Part shown: positions 42,317-51,500 of the stretch, piece after piece
How positions within the stretch are numbered: the first letter of the stretch is position 1
How the letters are laid out: each line of letters starts with the position of its first letter
Position numbers and translations under genes: made by a program
The notes under the pieces: generated by a model
Database searches by the model: none
What the model was told of the DNA's origin: nothing
The model's input: the letters and a program-made list of their open reading frames with translations, nothing else
Assembly: GCA_015075185.1 (NCBI GenBank)
Contig: JABTUW010000006.1
Coordinates: forward strand, 62,001 to 126,000
Source: Anaerolineales bacterium
GTDB lineage: Bacteria; Chloroflexota; Anaerolineae; 4572-78; J111
DNA length: 64,000 bases
Direction: 5' to 3'

Positions 42317-42348
42317 TGAGTTCTTCCCCCTTTTCTCAGTTCGTGACA

Positions 42349-42440
42349 AGCACGTTTAGCACAAATGTTCTGGTATTATAGGACTATTACTTCAAAAAGT
42401 CAAGTACCCGTTTCATATTTTAAGGTTTAAATTGCTAACT
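42349..42440 (-). promoter_or_regulatory. Repeated promoter region, copy B (before DoxX)
   Basis: On the minus strand, TTGACT (42403-42398) and TATAAT (42380-42375) are 17 bp apart, then CCAGAACATTTGTGCT. Homologous over about 90 bp to 28919-29010. The -35 to -10 region is identical except one base. This ties the DoxX gene and the MFS exporter to one regulator. Confidence 0.7.
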
Positions 42441-42460
42441 TTGCTTTTTTCGCCAACTTG

Positions 42461-42475
42461 CTCTATACTATAGAG
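42461..42475 (+). promoter_or_regulatory. HxlR-gene operator/promoter palindrome
   Basis: CTCTATA-C-TATAGAG is a perfect 7-bp dyad. The ATG of the HxlR gene begins one base later (42477). It contains TATACT, a possible -10, so the repressor would bind its own start region. The transcript would be leaderless or read from further up. Confidence 0.55.
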
Positions 42476-42476
42476 T

Positions 42477-43136
42477 ATGAAAGATCGAAGTTACAATCAG
42501 TACTGCGGCCTGGCCTACGCGCTCGATATCGTCGGGGAACGCTGGACCCTGCTCATTATCCGTGAATTGATGGCCGGCCCGCGTCGCTTTAAGGACCTCA
42601 TCAACGGACTGCCCGATATCAGTACCAATTTACTGGCGGAGCGGCTCAAACACCTGGAGCAGCAGGGGCTTCTCTGCCGGCGCGTCCTGCCGCCACCGGC
42701 GGGATCAACCGTCTATGAGCTGACGGCGGTAGGAAAGGCCTTGGAAAAGACGTTGCTTGAACTGGGAAAATGGGGCAGCCAATTTGTGCCTCCCTCGTCG
42801 GAAGGAGCCGCCTTGCTGCCGGTGGGGTCCTATGCGCTGACCCTTAAAATCTTTTTCCGGCCGGAACTGGCGCAGGGGGTCCATGAAACCTATGAACTTC
42901 ACGTTGGCTATGAGGTTCTGCAAGTGCAGATTAATGAGGGTAAGATTGACGTTCGGCAGGGTGAAACCTTAAAGCCGGACGTCGTTTTCCGGACCAATAT
43001 CGCCTCGTATCTGGGGTTATTGCAGCGACAGATACAACCGGAGGAGGCAATTGCCAGAGGTCTCGTTCGGGTTGAAGGTGATCCTGGCGCTTTGAGTCGC
43101 TTCCTGGATTTATGCGGGCTGCCCGGCTTACCTTAA
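42477..43136 (+). CDS. HxlR-family regulator with SCP2-like C-terminal domain
   Basis: 219 residues. N-terminal winged helix (1-110): ALDIVGERWTLLIIRELMAGP, FKDLINGLPDISTNLLAERL. C-terminal SCP2/sterol-carrier-like domain (about 120-219) with PDVVFRTNIASYLGLLQ and ALSRFLDLCGLP. The fused layout is common in actinobacteria and Chloroflexota and probably lets a lipid-like ligand control the DNA-binding part. Divergent from doxX. Confidence 0.9.
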   Translation: MKDRSYNQYCGLAYALDIVGERWTLLIIRELMAGPRRFKDLINGLPDISTNLLAERLKHLEQQGLLCRRVLPPPAGSTVYELTAVGKALEKTLLELGKWGSQFVPPSSEGAALLPVGSYALTLKIFFRPELAQGVHETYELHVGYEVLQVQINEGKIDVRQGETLKPDVVFRTNIASYLGLLQRQIQPEEAIARGLVRVEGDPGALSRFLDLCGLPGLP

Positions 43137-43168
43137 TCACTGCGCCCCGCTTGTATTTACCCCGCAGC

Positions 43169-43915
43169 TCAATCGTGCCTCATTGAGCGCAAGTCCGGCT
43201 TGACCCCGATAAATAACTCGCGCTGATACGGATCGACGACGACGCGCGCCTCAAAGCCTGTTTCACCTAACCAGTCGAGCCAATCCTTCCGGGCAAACAG
43301 ACCCTCAAGGTGCCGGTCGTGCTCCACCCATGTCTTGTCTGCTCCTTCGCGCAGCATATAGACATAATGCGTTACATAGGTGGTATCACTTTCATCGGGA
43401 TCGTAACACCACTCCAGGTAGCGCAGTGCCCGCTGCTCCCCATCGTGCCCGCCGTGCTCGGTACTGGCGGTGAAGGTCTCTTGGAGGCAATCCGGGACAA
43501 ACAAGGCGACGCCGCCAGGCCGGCAATGAAGGTAAGCTGTTTCCATGGCCGCCCGCAGGTCGGCCTCGGTGATCATATACATAATGGCGTCGTGGATAAA
43601 GACAGCATCAAACAACCGGCCCAGCCGGACCGTGCGCATATCGCCAACGAGATGCTCACACTCGGGGTTGAGAGTGCGGCTGACCGCCAGCATTCCCGGT
43701 GATGGGTCAACCAGGGTCATTTGGTAATGAACTTTTAGATGGGAAGCGTTGTTGCCACCGCCGCTGCCCAGTTCCAGCATGGTCTGGAGAGGACTTTGGC
43801 TAACTTCGTTGAAGACCTGGTGGAAAAAAGCGGCTTCCTCGGCATAATCATCCGGGGTTGAGAGGAGGGGCCACCAGGTGGCCAGGTCTGTGTACAGCTT
43901 CGGAAGCTGTTCCAT
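43169..43915 (-). CDS. SAM-dependent methyltransferase
   Basis: 248 residues. Class I motif LELGSGGGNNA, then LVDPSPGMLAVSR and DAVFIHDAIMY. The acceptor is not predictable; the Trp/Tyr-rich middle (CYDPDESDTTYVTHYVYML) is typical of an unnamed group. GAAGGAGA precedes ATG 43915. Convergent with the HxlR gene, 33 bp apart. Confidence 0.9.
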   Translation of the reverse strand: MEQLPKLYTDLATWWPLLSTPDDYAEEAAFFHQVFNEVSQSPLQTMLELGSGGGNNASHLKVHYQMTLVDPSPGMLAVSRTLNPECEHLVGDMRTVRLGRLFDAVFIHDAIMYMITEADLRAAMETAYLHCRPGGVALFVPDCLQETFTASTEHGGHDGEQRALRYLEWCYDPDESDTTYVTHYVYMLREGADKTWVEHDRHLEGLFARKDWLDWLGETGFEARVVVDPYQRELFIGVKPDLRSMRHD

Positions 43916-44287
43916 TGTTTCTTTTATCTCCTTCTTGGGACTAACGATCAGGGATCAGTGATTTCAAAAATAAGATAATTATGCGATCTTGTCAATAGCG
44001 ACCGAATAACTTGAGATACAGGGGACCGATTTGATCCCCCGCCTCAACGGGAAGTGGTTGCTATTGGCGCTTGCAGCCACTGCGGCTCCACTTCGACCGG
44101 CCCGCTCTAACTCCTCCAGCATTTCCCGGCCGTTATTCTGACCTGTCAGGGCATTGGCCAAGAGGCTGTTCAGCCGGTCGAGGACAGCCATCTGTAGCAG
44201 ACGGGTATAATTTTGTGGGCAACTCCTATCGTTGGAAGTTGTTCGACGCAATCACCCATCCAATGGTTTAGGGACAATGAGAAGCAG
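43916..44287. other. Gap of about 370 bp without a convincing gene
   Basis: A minus-strand frame at 44251-43979 (90 codons) contains LLQMAVLDRLNSLLANALTG, which looks protein-like, but the ends do not. It may be a remnant. No other structure is seen. Confidence 0.3.
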
Positions 44288-44683
44288 ATGCAGATCTTAA
44301 CCGAACGACTCAATCTGCGCGAGTTTCGGGAAAGTGATTAGCCTGACGTTCTGGCCTATCAGCGTGACCCGCGCTATCTACAGTTCTCCCCTTGGACCGA
44401 GAGAACACCCCAGGCAGTGCAGGATTTTATGCAGATGTTTCTTGACCAACAACAAGCCCAACCCCGTCTCAAATATCAACTGGCCCTCACCCTCCAATCG
44501 AACCCCCACCTCATCGGCACCTGTGGCATCCGCCTGGCGTCGGCTGATGCTCAGGAAGGGGATATTGGTTACGAACTGTCACCTGAATATTGGGGTTTGG
44601 GCTATGCCAGAGCCATCGTGAATTTTGGGTTTACCGGGCCTTTAAGGCTAATCACGACAGGAATTGTCGTATTTTTACTATAA
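44288..44683 (+). pseudogene. GNAT acetyltransferase, broken
   Basis: Starts MQILTERLNLREFRESD, then TAG at 44339-44341 where relatives have Trp (TGG). The same frame continues PDVLAYQRDPRYLQF, GTCGIRLASADAQEGDIGYEL and EYWGLGYA, a RimJ/RimL-type GNAT. The coding then ends in unrelated sequence (44620-44683), so the acetyl-CoA-binding C-terminus is lost. A nonsense mutation plus truncation. Confidence 0.75.
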
Positions 44684-44686
44684 AAT

Positions 44687-44812
44687 GGGCTTGTGGTGAT
44701 GAGTTATGGCCCTCCGGCACGGGTCTTAGAACCGGCAGAGCGACGCGAGTTAGTACGGGAGCAGGCCAGGACCGTGGCCAACCGGCAGGCTTCAACCCAG
44801 CCAACAAGTTAA
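44687..44812 (+). pseudogene. WYL-domain regulator C-terminal remnant
   Basis: The frame through ATG 44699 reads MSYGPPARVLEPAERRELV, then REQARTVANRQ and TAA. SYGP-x-A-x-VLEP is the end of WYL (YafY-type) regulators. Everything before it is gone. It follows the broken GNAT, so a deletion probably joined the two. Confidence 0.5.
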
Positions 44813-44846
44813 AACAAATTTGATAGGTTTGAAAAGGAGTGTGAAA

Positions 44847-45284
44847 ATGACCAATCCACAGATTTTGCGAGGCGTTGCCACCCTTAATTTTTGGGCGGCT
44901 GATCTGGAGGCAGCGAAGAAATGGTATACCGAGCTGCTAGGCCTCGCCCCCTACTTTGAACGCTCAGGGGCTGATGGCAAGCTCGCCTATATCGAGTTTC
45001 GGCTCGGCGACTACCAGCACGAACTGGGCATTATTCACCGCAACTACGCCCCACAAGGGGCAACAACCAGTCCGGGAGGGGCCGTGGTATACTGGCACGT
45101 GGACGATGTGGTCGCAACGCTTGAAAAGTTAATTGCGCTGGGGGCGAAAGAATATCAACCGCTCACAAAGTGGGGCGAAGCGGGCTTCATCACTGCTTCC
45201 GTGGTTGACCCCTTCGGGAACATCCTGGGCATCATGTACAATCCTCACTATCTGGAGATTCTGGAAGCGACCCGAAAAGCGTGA
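44847..45284 (+). CDS. VOC family protein
   Basis: 145 residues from ATG 44847, with AAAGGAG 6 bp upstream. GVATLNFWAADLEAAKKWYTELLG, YIEFRLGDYQHELGII, WHVDDVVATLEKLIALGA and TASVVDPFGNILGIMYNPHY. Glyoxalase fold with some metal-ligand positions kept (His, Glu). Ligand unknown. Followed by the winged-helix gene, probably one operon. Confidence 0.9.
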   Translation: MTNPQILRGVATLNFWAADLEAAKKWYTELLGLAPYFERSGADGKLAYIEFRLGDYQHELGIIHRNYAPQGATTSPGGAVVYWHVDDVVATLEKLIALGAKEYQPLTKWGEAGFITASVVDPFGNILGIMYNPHYLEILEATRKA

Positions 45285-45321
45285 CTTTCGTCTAAACCGG
45301 TAGCCCACAGGAGAGAGATCA

Positions 45322-46392
45322 ATGAAAAGCCTGGACATCGCGCAGTTGCGCTTATCCAATCAACATCTAGCCGGCAACCCGCTCAAAACGGCCTCAGAGG
45401 TGGTAGCCTGGCTGGGCGCTGTCCAGGCTCAGGAGTATGCTTGGGCCAAATGGGCGCTCGGCCAACGCACCACCGGCCTGACCGATGCCGCCATCGAGCA
45501 GGCCCTTGCCGAAGGAAGCTTACTGCGCACGCACGTCATGCGGCCCACCTGGCATTTTGTCACCCCCGAAGATATCCGCTGGCTGCTGGCGCTGACGGCT
45601 CCGCGGGTTAACGCCACTGTGGCTTCTTACTATCGCAAGCTCGAGTTGGACGAAGCGACCTTTGCCCGCAGCAATGCGGTGCTGGCCAAAGCGCTCGAGG
45701 ACAGCAAGCAGTTGACCCGCCCGGAGCTGGCCGCCATCCTCCAGCATGCCGGCATTGCGACGGCTGATTTATTACGATTTGGCCATATTATGCTGCGGGC
45801 CGAATTGGATGCGGTGGTCTGCAGCGGGGCACTGCGCGGCAAGCAACATACCTACGCTCTCTTGGATGAACGGGTGCCCCAAGCCAAGACCCTGGAACAT
45901 GACGAAGCCCTGGCTGAACTCGCCCGGCGCTACTTTACCAGCCACGGCCCGGCCACGCTGGCAGATTTTGGGTGGTGGTCGGGGTTAACGATGAGGGACG
46001 CCCGGGCTGGTCTGGAAATGGCTAAATCGCATCTCGTTCAAGAAGTGAGCGATGGCCAAACCTACTGGCTCCCTTCCTCGAGGCCACCAGTAAACGTTAC
46101 CTCGCCCGCCGTTCATCTGCTGCCGGCTTTTGATGAGTACACGGTGGCTTATAAAGACCGGAGGGCCATCCTTGACCCGGCCTATCCTCCCCAGGCGAAA
46201 ATTGACATCCTCAACCCGGCGATTGCGGTCGATGGCAAGATCGTCGGCACCTGGAAGCGCACGATCAAGAAAGACACCGTTGTTCTGACCCTCAATCCAT
46301 TCACGGCGTTGACAGAAGTCGAAAACCAGGCCATCGCTGTGACCACCCAGCAGTATGCCGCCTTTCTTGAACTGCCGGTTGTGCTGGCCTAA
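45322..46392 (+). CDS. Winged-helix DNA-binding domain protein (HTH_42 family)
   Basis: 356 residues. AQLRLSNQHLAG, VVAWLGAVQAQEYAWAKWAL, LLRTHVMRPTWHFV, and LADFGWWSGLTMRDARAGL, then LPAFDEYTVAYKDR. Family marks of the three-winged-helix proteins related to the E. coli glycosylase YcaQ, which acts on cross-linked DNA, though most members are untested. CAGGAGAG precedes the ATG. Co-directional with VOC 37 bp before. Confidence 0.88.
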   Translation: MKSLDIAQLRLSNQHLAGNPLKTASEVVAWLGAVQAQEYAWAKWALGQRTTGLTDAAIEQALAEGSLLRTHVMRPTWHFVTPEDIRWLLALTAPRVNATVASYYRKLELDEATFARSNAVLAKALEDSKQLTRPELAAILQHAGIATADLLRFGHIMLRAELDAVVCSGALRGKQHTYALLDERVPQAKTLEHDEALAELARRYFTSHGPATLADFGWWSGLTMRDARAGLEMAKSHLVQEVSDGQTYWLPSSRPPVNVTSPAVHLLPAFDEYTVAYKDRRAILDPAYPPQAKIDILNPAIAVDGKIVGTWKRTIKKDTVVLTLNPFTALTEVENQAIAVTTQQYAAFLELPVVLA

Positions 46393-46394
46393 CG

Positions 46395-46690
46395 GGCCGC
46401 CCCGATATTTGCTTCTTTCAGGGTGCGCCTCGCTTCACGAGCGGCAAAAAGACCTCCCGGCGGGGCCTGAAGGCGTTGTTGGACAGGCTCGACTAGGTTC
46501 CCTCGACGTTTTGGGCTTTGAGCGCAAAGTAAAGCGTGCCACCAGGGTAAGCGCCCTTTAGCCGGCACCGTCCAGTTCCAGGTAAGCTGGCCGGCGGCAA
46601 CCGCGGCCCTGGCAGGTTGTTGGACCCAATGGTCAAAATTCACCGGGCCGTGTAAGGTGTCTGCCAGTAGTACTCCGCCAGCTAGGTGGC
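46395..46690 (-). pseudogene. Secreted beta-domain protein fragment, frameshifted
   Basis: On the minus strand, one frame has VNFDHWVQQPARAAVAAGQLTWNWTVPA. The next frame continues YPGGTLYFALKAQNVEGT and then TAG (46495-46493). Together they look like the end of a fibronectin- or Ig-like domain. A frameshift near 46550 separates them. No intact start. The rest of 46393-46842 has nothing else I can support. Confidence 0.4.
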
Positions 46691-46841
46691 TCACCTTAGC
46701 CCTGTTTCTAACTTGGCCCTTTTCCCTCTTTCCTAAAATTTGGGACACGTCCATTCGTCATAGGATGAGGATAATGGATATGATAGCGGCAGGTTATTTA
46801 AGTCCAAAAATTCCTACCTCTCCCAGAGAGGCGGGATGACA

Positions 46842-46881
46842 ATTTAAAAAGAAACTGCTGCGAGTAACGATCGCAGCAGTT
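46842..46881 (-). terminator. Terminator of the tRNA cluster
   Basis: On the minus strand, AACTGCTGCGA (46881-46871) pairs with TCGCAGCAGTT (46863-46853), 11 bp perfect. TTCTTTTTAAATT follows. It lies about 100 bp past the last tRNA. Confidence 0.85.
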
Positions 46882-46983
46882 ACAGTCCGAGCAGATCCGC
46901 TTCACGGCTGGAAACCAATCAGCGCATTCTACCCCTTATTGAGATACTCTCTCCTTCTTGCATGGAGAAGAGTCGTGTCACTA

Positions 46984-47056
46984 CGGGAGCGACGGGACTT
47001 GAACCCGCGATCTTCGGCTTGACAGGCCGACGTGTTGACCACTACACTACGCCCCC
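46984..47056 (-). tRNA. tRNA-Asp (GTC)
   Basis: Cloverleaf on the minus strand. Acceptor GGGGGCG pairs with CGCTCCC with one G-T pair. Anticodon stem CGGCC/ AGCCG with loop carrying GTC. T-arm GCGGGTTCAAGTCCCGT. The CCA end is not encoded. Confidence 0.95.
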
Positions 47057-47091
47057 AGGTTAATTATCAATTGTCAATGACAACTGTTACA

Positions 47092-47162
47092 CTGGGAGAC
47101 CAGGATTCGAACCTGGATATACGGCTCCAAAGGCCGCTGTCCTACCATTAGACGATCTCCCA
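47092..47162 (-). tRNA. tRNA-Gln (TTG)
   Basis: Minus strand. Acceptor TGGGAGA pairs with TCTCCCA, anticodon stem GCGGC/GCCGT with loop CTTTGGA (TTG), and T-arm CCAGGTTCGAATCCTGG. Middle gene of the cluster. Confidence 0.94.
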
Positions 47163-47187
47163 AAATGTTAGATTTATAACGTAATGG

Positions 47188-47260
47188 TGCCGAGGCCCAG
47201 ACTTGAACTGGGGACCCTTTGATTTTCAGTCAAATGCTCTACCAACTGAGCTACCTCGGC
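47188..47260 (-). tRNA. tRNA-Phe (GAA)
   Basis: Minus strand. Acceptor GCCGAGG pairs with CCTCGGC, anticodon loop CTGAAAA (GAA) in stem TTTGA/TCAAA, T-arm CCCAGTTCAAGTCTGGG. First gene of the Phe-Gln-Asp transcript. A tyrosine-recombinase remnant lies 150 bp upstream. Confidence 0.95.
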
Positions 47261-47411
47261 GCAAATAAGAGATGATTAAAACTAAAACCCTTTTTCAGTG
47301 CCAAACTATGCAGTTGTAATGACCGGCAGTATAGCATATTGCGTCCTGCCGGTCAAATTTTATCCCCTACCCACTCAAATTAACTTAAGCCTAATCGGGC
47401 GTGACACGGCC

Positions 47412-47570
47412 CTATCCTTCCAAAGTGTCATCCGGATTCTTGTCACTGTAAGCCCGCTGCCGTTCCGGATCCTGGCTGTGGGTGTAAATCCGCAGCGTGA
47501 TGTCCGGCCTGCTGTGCCCGGCCTGCTGGCTGATGTGATGGAGCGGAATGCCATTGTTCATGCTATGTGT
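47412..47570 (-). pseudogene. Tyrosine-recombinase (integrase) C-terminal remnant
   Basis: On the minus strand, the frame ending at TAG 47412-47414 reads GIPLHHISQQAGHSRPDITL, then RIYTHSQDPERQRAYS. GHS-x9-IYTH contains the catalytic His and nucleophilic Tyr of phage-type integrases. The rest of the enzyme is missing. It sits 152 bp from a tRNA gene, a classical attachment location. The remainder of 47261-47658 holds nothing I can support. Confidence 0.75.
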
Positions 47571-47658
47571 ATGTGATTGCCGGCAGGGCAATCGTCTCTA
47601 AATTTGATAAAGGCGAAGGGTGAAAGGATAATCAGGTCATCATTAGAGTCGGAGGTAA

Positions 47659-47874
47659 ATGATGACCAAAACACCGAAGATCAGCCTAACTGATCACCTG
47701 AACGAAGTTGAAGATCCTCGAATTGACCGGACCAAACGGCATCAATTATTAGACATTATCGTCATTGCCATATGTGCAATCATCTGTGGGGCCGATGAGG
47801 TTTTGCTCAAAGGGTACCCGGTCGCAAATCTGCTGGCGAGCCTGGAAAGGCTGCTATTTTCGTCAGAAATATGA
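47659..47874 (+). pseudogene. ISAs1-type transposase N-terminus fused to a receiver tail
   Basis: Residues 1-46 (DHLNEVEDPRIDRTKRHQLL, then DIIVIAICAIICGAD) are the start of an ISAs1/H-repeat-type transposase. From GAD onward it reads EVLLKGYPVANLLASLERLL, which is almost the end of the receiver protein at 54737-55096 (EVLLKGYLTANLLTSIEKLL). DNA of the two tails is likewise similar. The join is at a shared GCCGA(T/C)GAGGT. Not a functional transposase; TAAATGATG with GGAGG supports translation. Confidence 0.8.
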
Positions 47875-47970
47875 AGGATTGAAAGAGGCCAAAATGTCCA
47901 GTTCAGGCATATGAGGCGATAGTAGGCTTTTCGAGGAGGCCGGAGCAACGGAGGGTTGTCTTAACCTTAA

Positions 47971-48040
47971 GTCATTTGCCATAGTCCGCATGTCATTTGA
48001 CCAAAAGAAACCGATCCGCGAACGGTCTTTTTATTTACAA
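47971..48040 (+). promoter_or_regulatory. GTCATTT module, copy 1
   Basis: GTCATTT at 47971-47977 and at 47992-47998 are 21 bp apart, start to start. They are followed by GACC, a degraded ACCG/CGGT hairpin and a T-run, then CAAATTAGTCTTCGAGACGATG. Same layout as copies at 52500-52594 and 55735-55815 (opposite strand). The region 48041-48133 matches the upstream of the intact secreted-protein gene. Confidence 0.7.
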
Positions 48041-48133
48041 TCAAATTAGTCTTCGAGACGATGTTTTTCAGATGTAAAAATGATATGCTTTAACTGCGCT
48101 TCTCAAACATTCAGTTTTAACGAGGAGGTTAAA

Positions 48134-48352
48134 ATGATGACAGAATTCGGTGATCTGGACAGCCAAAGACCGCGGCCCCTCTGGCAACGGGTATGGCCTG
48201 CCGGGCCACATCACCGTGTGCGACCCGGCATTCTGGCGCCTATCCGTAAATACTGATCTGCTTTCACCGGCGACCGGAGGACGGGCCCAATCTGGCTATA
48301 TTGAGCCGGGTCCGGATGGTCGTCTCAAGCGAAATACCCCAGAAGGAGATTA
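48134..48352 (+). pseudogene. Deleted copy of the secreted protein at 51840-52430
   Basis: It keeps the ribosome binding site and ATG region (ACGAGGAGGTTAAAATG), then jumps to the C-terminal segment WTAKDRGPSGNGYGLPGHI, whose intact counterpart is WTAKERGPYGNGHGLPGHI. The two parts are in different frames. About 150 codons are missing. The tail after the homologous end is unique. 48353-48526 holds no other gene. Confidence 0.75.
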
Positions 48353-48526
48353 AGAGTGATAGAAATTCTCTATCAACCGGAAGCGGTTTGAGCAACATCG
48401 TGAACAGTGAGAAATCCGAGTATTACAAAGATTAGCGACGATAGGTAGTTGGTAGATTTCGCCCCCTATCCGGTTTTATGCTATCATGACCCTTGATCTA
48501 AAAATTATGGTACCTCAGAACTTTTA

Positions 48527-51500
48527 ATGTCACGCTTTTCCCTGGCCGGCCTACGAGGCCGTTTGCTGCTGCTGGTGCTGCTGGCAGTCATTCCTATCCT
48601 GGGCTTGACCCTGGACACGCATCTTGAACTGCGCCGTCTCGTCGTGGCCGACGTTAAAGAAGAAACCCTCCGCCTGGCCCGCTTTGCCGCCAGTAGTCAA
48701 GAGGACACGATCAAGGATATTCGCCAACTGCTTTTTGCCCTATCTCAACTGTCCGAAGTGCGCGACGCTGTCCCGGATGCCTGTTCGGCCCTCTTCGCCC
48801 AATTGTTGCGGCAATACCCGCAGTATGCCCAGCTCGGCGTGGTTGCCCTGGATGGCCAGGTTTATTGCAGCGCCCGGCCTGATGATGGCTCACTGAATCT
48901 GGCCGATCAAGCCTTTTTTCAACGTACCCTCCAGACCGGTGCCTTCACGATTAGCGATTACCAGGATTACCAGAGTGAGCCGATCAGCGGCAAAGCCACG
49001 CTCAGTTTTGGCTATCCGGTCCTCGGCGAAACCGGCCAGGTTCAGGCGGTGGTCTTTGCCTCGCTGGACCTGGCCTGGCTCAACCAACTGGCTGCCCAGG
49101 CCCAACTGCCTGAAGGCTCAACTTTCACTGTGATTGATCGGAATGGCACTATTCTAGTTCGTTATCCTGATCCCGACCAGTGGGTCGGACGCACTGTGCC
49201 TGAGTCACCAATTGTCAAAATTATCAGGTCTGAGCAGGATGAAGGCACAATCGAGGCTGTTGGGGTTGATGGAACCCAACGCCAATATGCCTTCACCCCG
49301 CTGCAGATTACGCCGGGGGAGAAGGATGTTTTTGTCAGCGTGGGTATCCCCACCACCATCGCCTTTGCCCATGCCAATCGCGTCTTGACCCAAAATCTGG
49401 CCGTCCTCGGACTGGTGACCCTGCTGACCCTGGCTGCGGCCTGGTATGGAAGCCACGTTTTTGTGCTACGCCAGGTGAACGGCCTGGTGGCGGCCACCAA
49501 ACACTTAAGCGCCGGCAACCTGGCAGTCCGCAGCGGATTGCCGTACAAACATGGCGAGTTGGGCCAGTTAGCCCAGGCTTTTGACGAAATGGCCGAGTCG
49601 CTGGAACGCCGGGTGCTTGAACGAGACCAGGTGGAAAGAGCCTTGCAGGAAAGCCAACGGGCCATGGCCACTTTGTTGAGCAATTTACCCGGCATGGCCT
49701 ATCGAAGCCGGCATGATGCCGCTCGCCCCATGCAGTTTGTCAGCGAAGGCTGCCTGGACCTTATCGGCTACTCCCCGGCCGAATTAACCGGAAACGGCAA
49801 AATCGCCTATGGGCAGTTGATCCATCCCGATGATCGAACGCCGGTCTGGGACAAAATGCAGGCGGCCCTGCAGGATGAGGAACCATTTCAACTGATTTAC
49901 CGGATCACCACCGCCGCCGGCACGGAGAAATGGGTTTGGGAGCAGGGCCGGGGCGTTTTCTCAGCCAAAGGACCGCTCATCGCCATCGAAGGTTTTATTA
50001 CCGATACGACCGAACGCGTCCAGGCCTATCAGATGTTAGAGCAGCGCGTGGCCGACCGGACCCGGGAACTGTCGGCGCTGTACGAGGTGACCGCCGTGGC
50101 CAGCGCCTCCCTGAACCTGACCACCACCCTGGACCGTTCCCTGGAGCAGGTGCTCACGGTGATGCAGAGTGAGATGGGCGTGATTTATCTGCTGGACCCG
50201 GCTCACCAAATTATCCGTCTGGCGGCCTGGCGAGGCCTGCCGATTGACATCATCGGCCAAATAGACACCCTGACTCCCGGTCACGACTTGGCCGGTTGGA
50301 TCATTGAGCACGGGGAACCCCTGGTGGTGCCCCATTTGGCCAACGACCCCCGCGCCTCAAAGCTGGCGCTGGCCGGCGGCGCTCAGGCTTTTGTCGGGGC
50401 GCCGATGCGCGCCAGAGGCCGTGTGTTGGGGGCGCTCGGCGTCATTGGGGCCGCCGGACGGCAGTTTGAAATGGAAGAGGTGGCTCTGTTGGCTTCCATT
50501 GCCGATGAGGTGGGCGTAGCGGTCGAAAATGCCCAGTTGTACGAGGCCGAACGCATTCAACGTCATCAGGCCGACACCCTGTTGCAGGTTGCCTCGGTGG
50601 TCAGTTCAACATTGGAATTGAAGGAAGTTCTGGCCCGCATTCTTGACCAGTTGCACCGGGTGGTGACATATGATAGCGCCTCGGTTCACCTGCTGGAAGG
50701 AGATCAATTACATATCATCGCCGCGCGGGGTTTTGCCGACCTGCGCCAAGTCTTGGGGATCACTTTTGCGCCGCCCGAAGTACCCTATTATCAAGTTGTG
50801 GCTGCAGGCCAGGCTCTCAACCTGGCCGACGCGCCGGCGCTTTACTCTGGCTTCCGCCGTGCCCCTTTTAGCCATATCCAGAGTTGGTTGGGTGTACCCC
50901 TGCGGATTCAGGGGCGTATGATCGGCATCATTGCCGTAGACCGCCACCAGCCCGGCGGGTTTGCCCCGGAGGAAGTCCGTCTGACCACTGTTTTTGCCGA
51001 CCAGGCCGCCCTGGCTCTGGAGAATGCCCGCTTGTACCAGCAGGCCGAGCAACTGGCGGTGATGGAGGAGCGTAGCCGCCTGGCCAGGGAACTGCACGAT
51101 TCGGTAACCCAGGCATTATACAGCCTGACCCTTTTTGCCGAAGCGGGGCGGCGGGCCGCCGAAGCCGGCGAGAAGGAGCGCGAACTGGGCTACTTGACCC
51201 GCCTGGGGCAGGTCTCTCATCAGGCCCTCAAGGAGATGCGGCTGCTGGTCTACGAACTGCGGACGGCGGCGCTGGAAAAAGAAGGGCTGGCGGCCGCCTT
51301 GCAGCAGCGGCTGGATGCGGTGGAGAAACGGGCCGGCGTCCAGGCGCGCTTACTGGTGGAAGAAATGGTCGAACTGCCGGCTGCCGTCGAGGAAGGGCTG
51401 TACCGGATTGCGCAAGAGGCGCTCAACAACATCCTCAAACATGCCGAGGCGACCTCAGTCATCGTGCGGCTTAAGGCCGACAGCGAACAGGCGGAGCTGG

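Noticed and set aside
46389..46754. 121-codon minus-strand frame after the winged-helix gene
   Set aside because: Only parts are protein-like, and the good matches switch frame near 46550, so it was listed as a decayed fragment rather than a gene.
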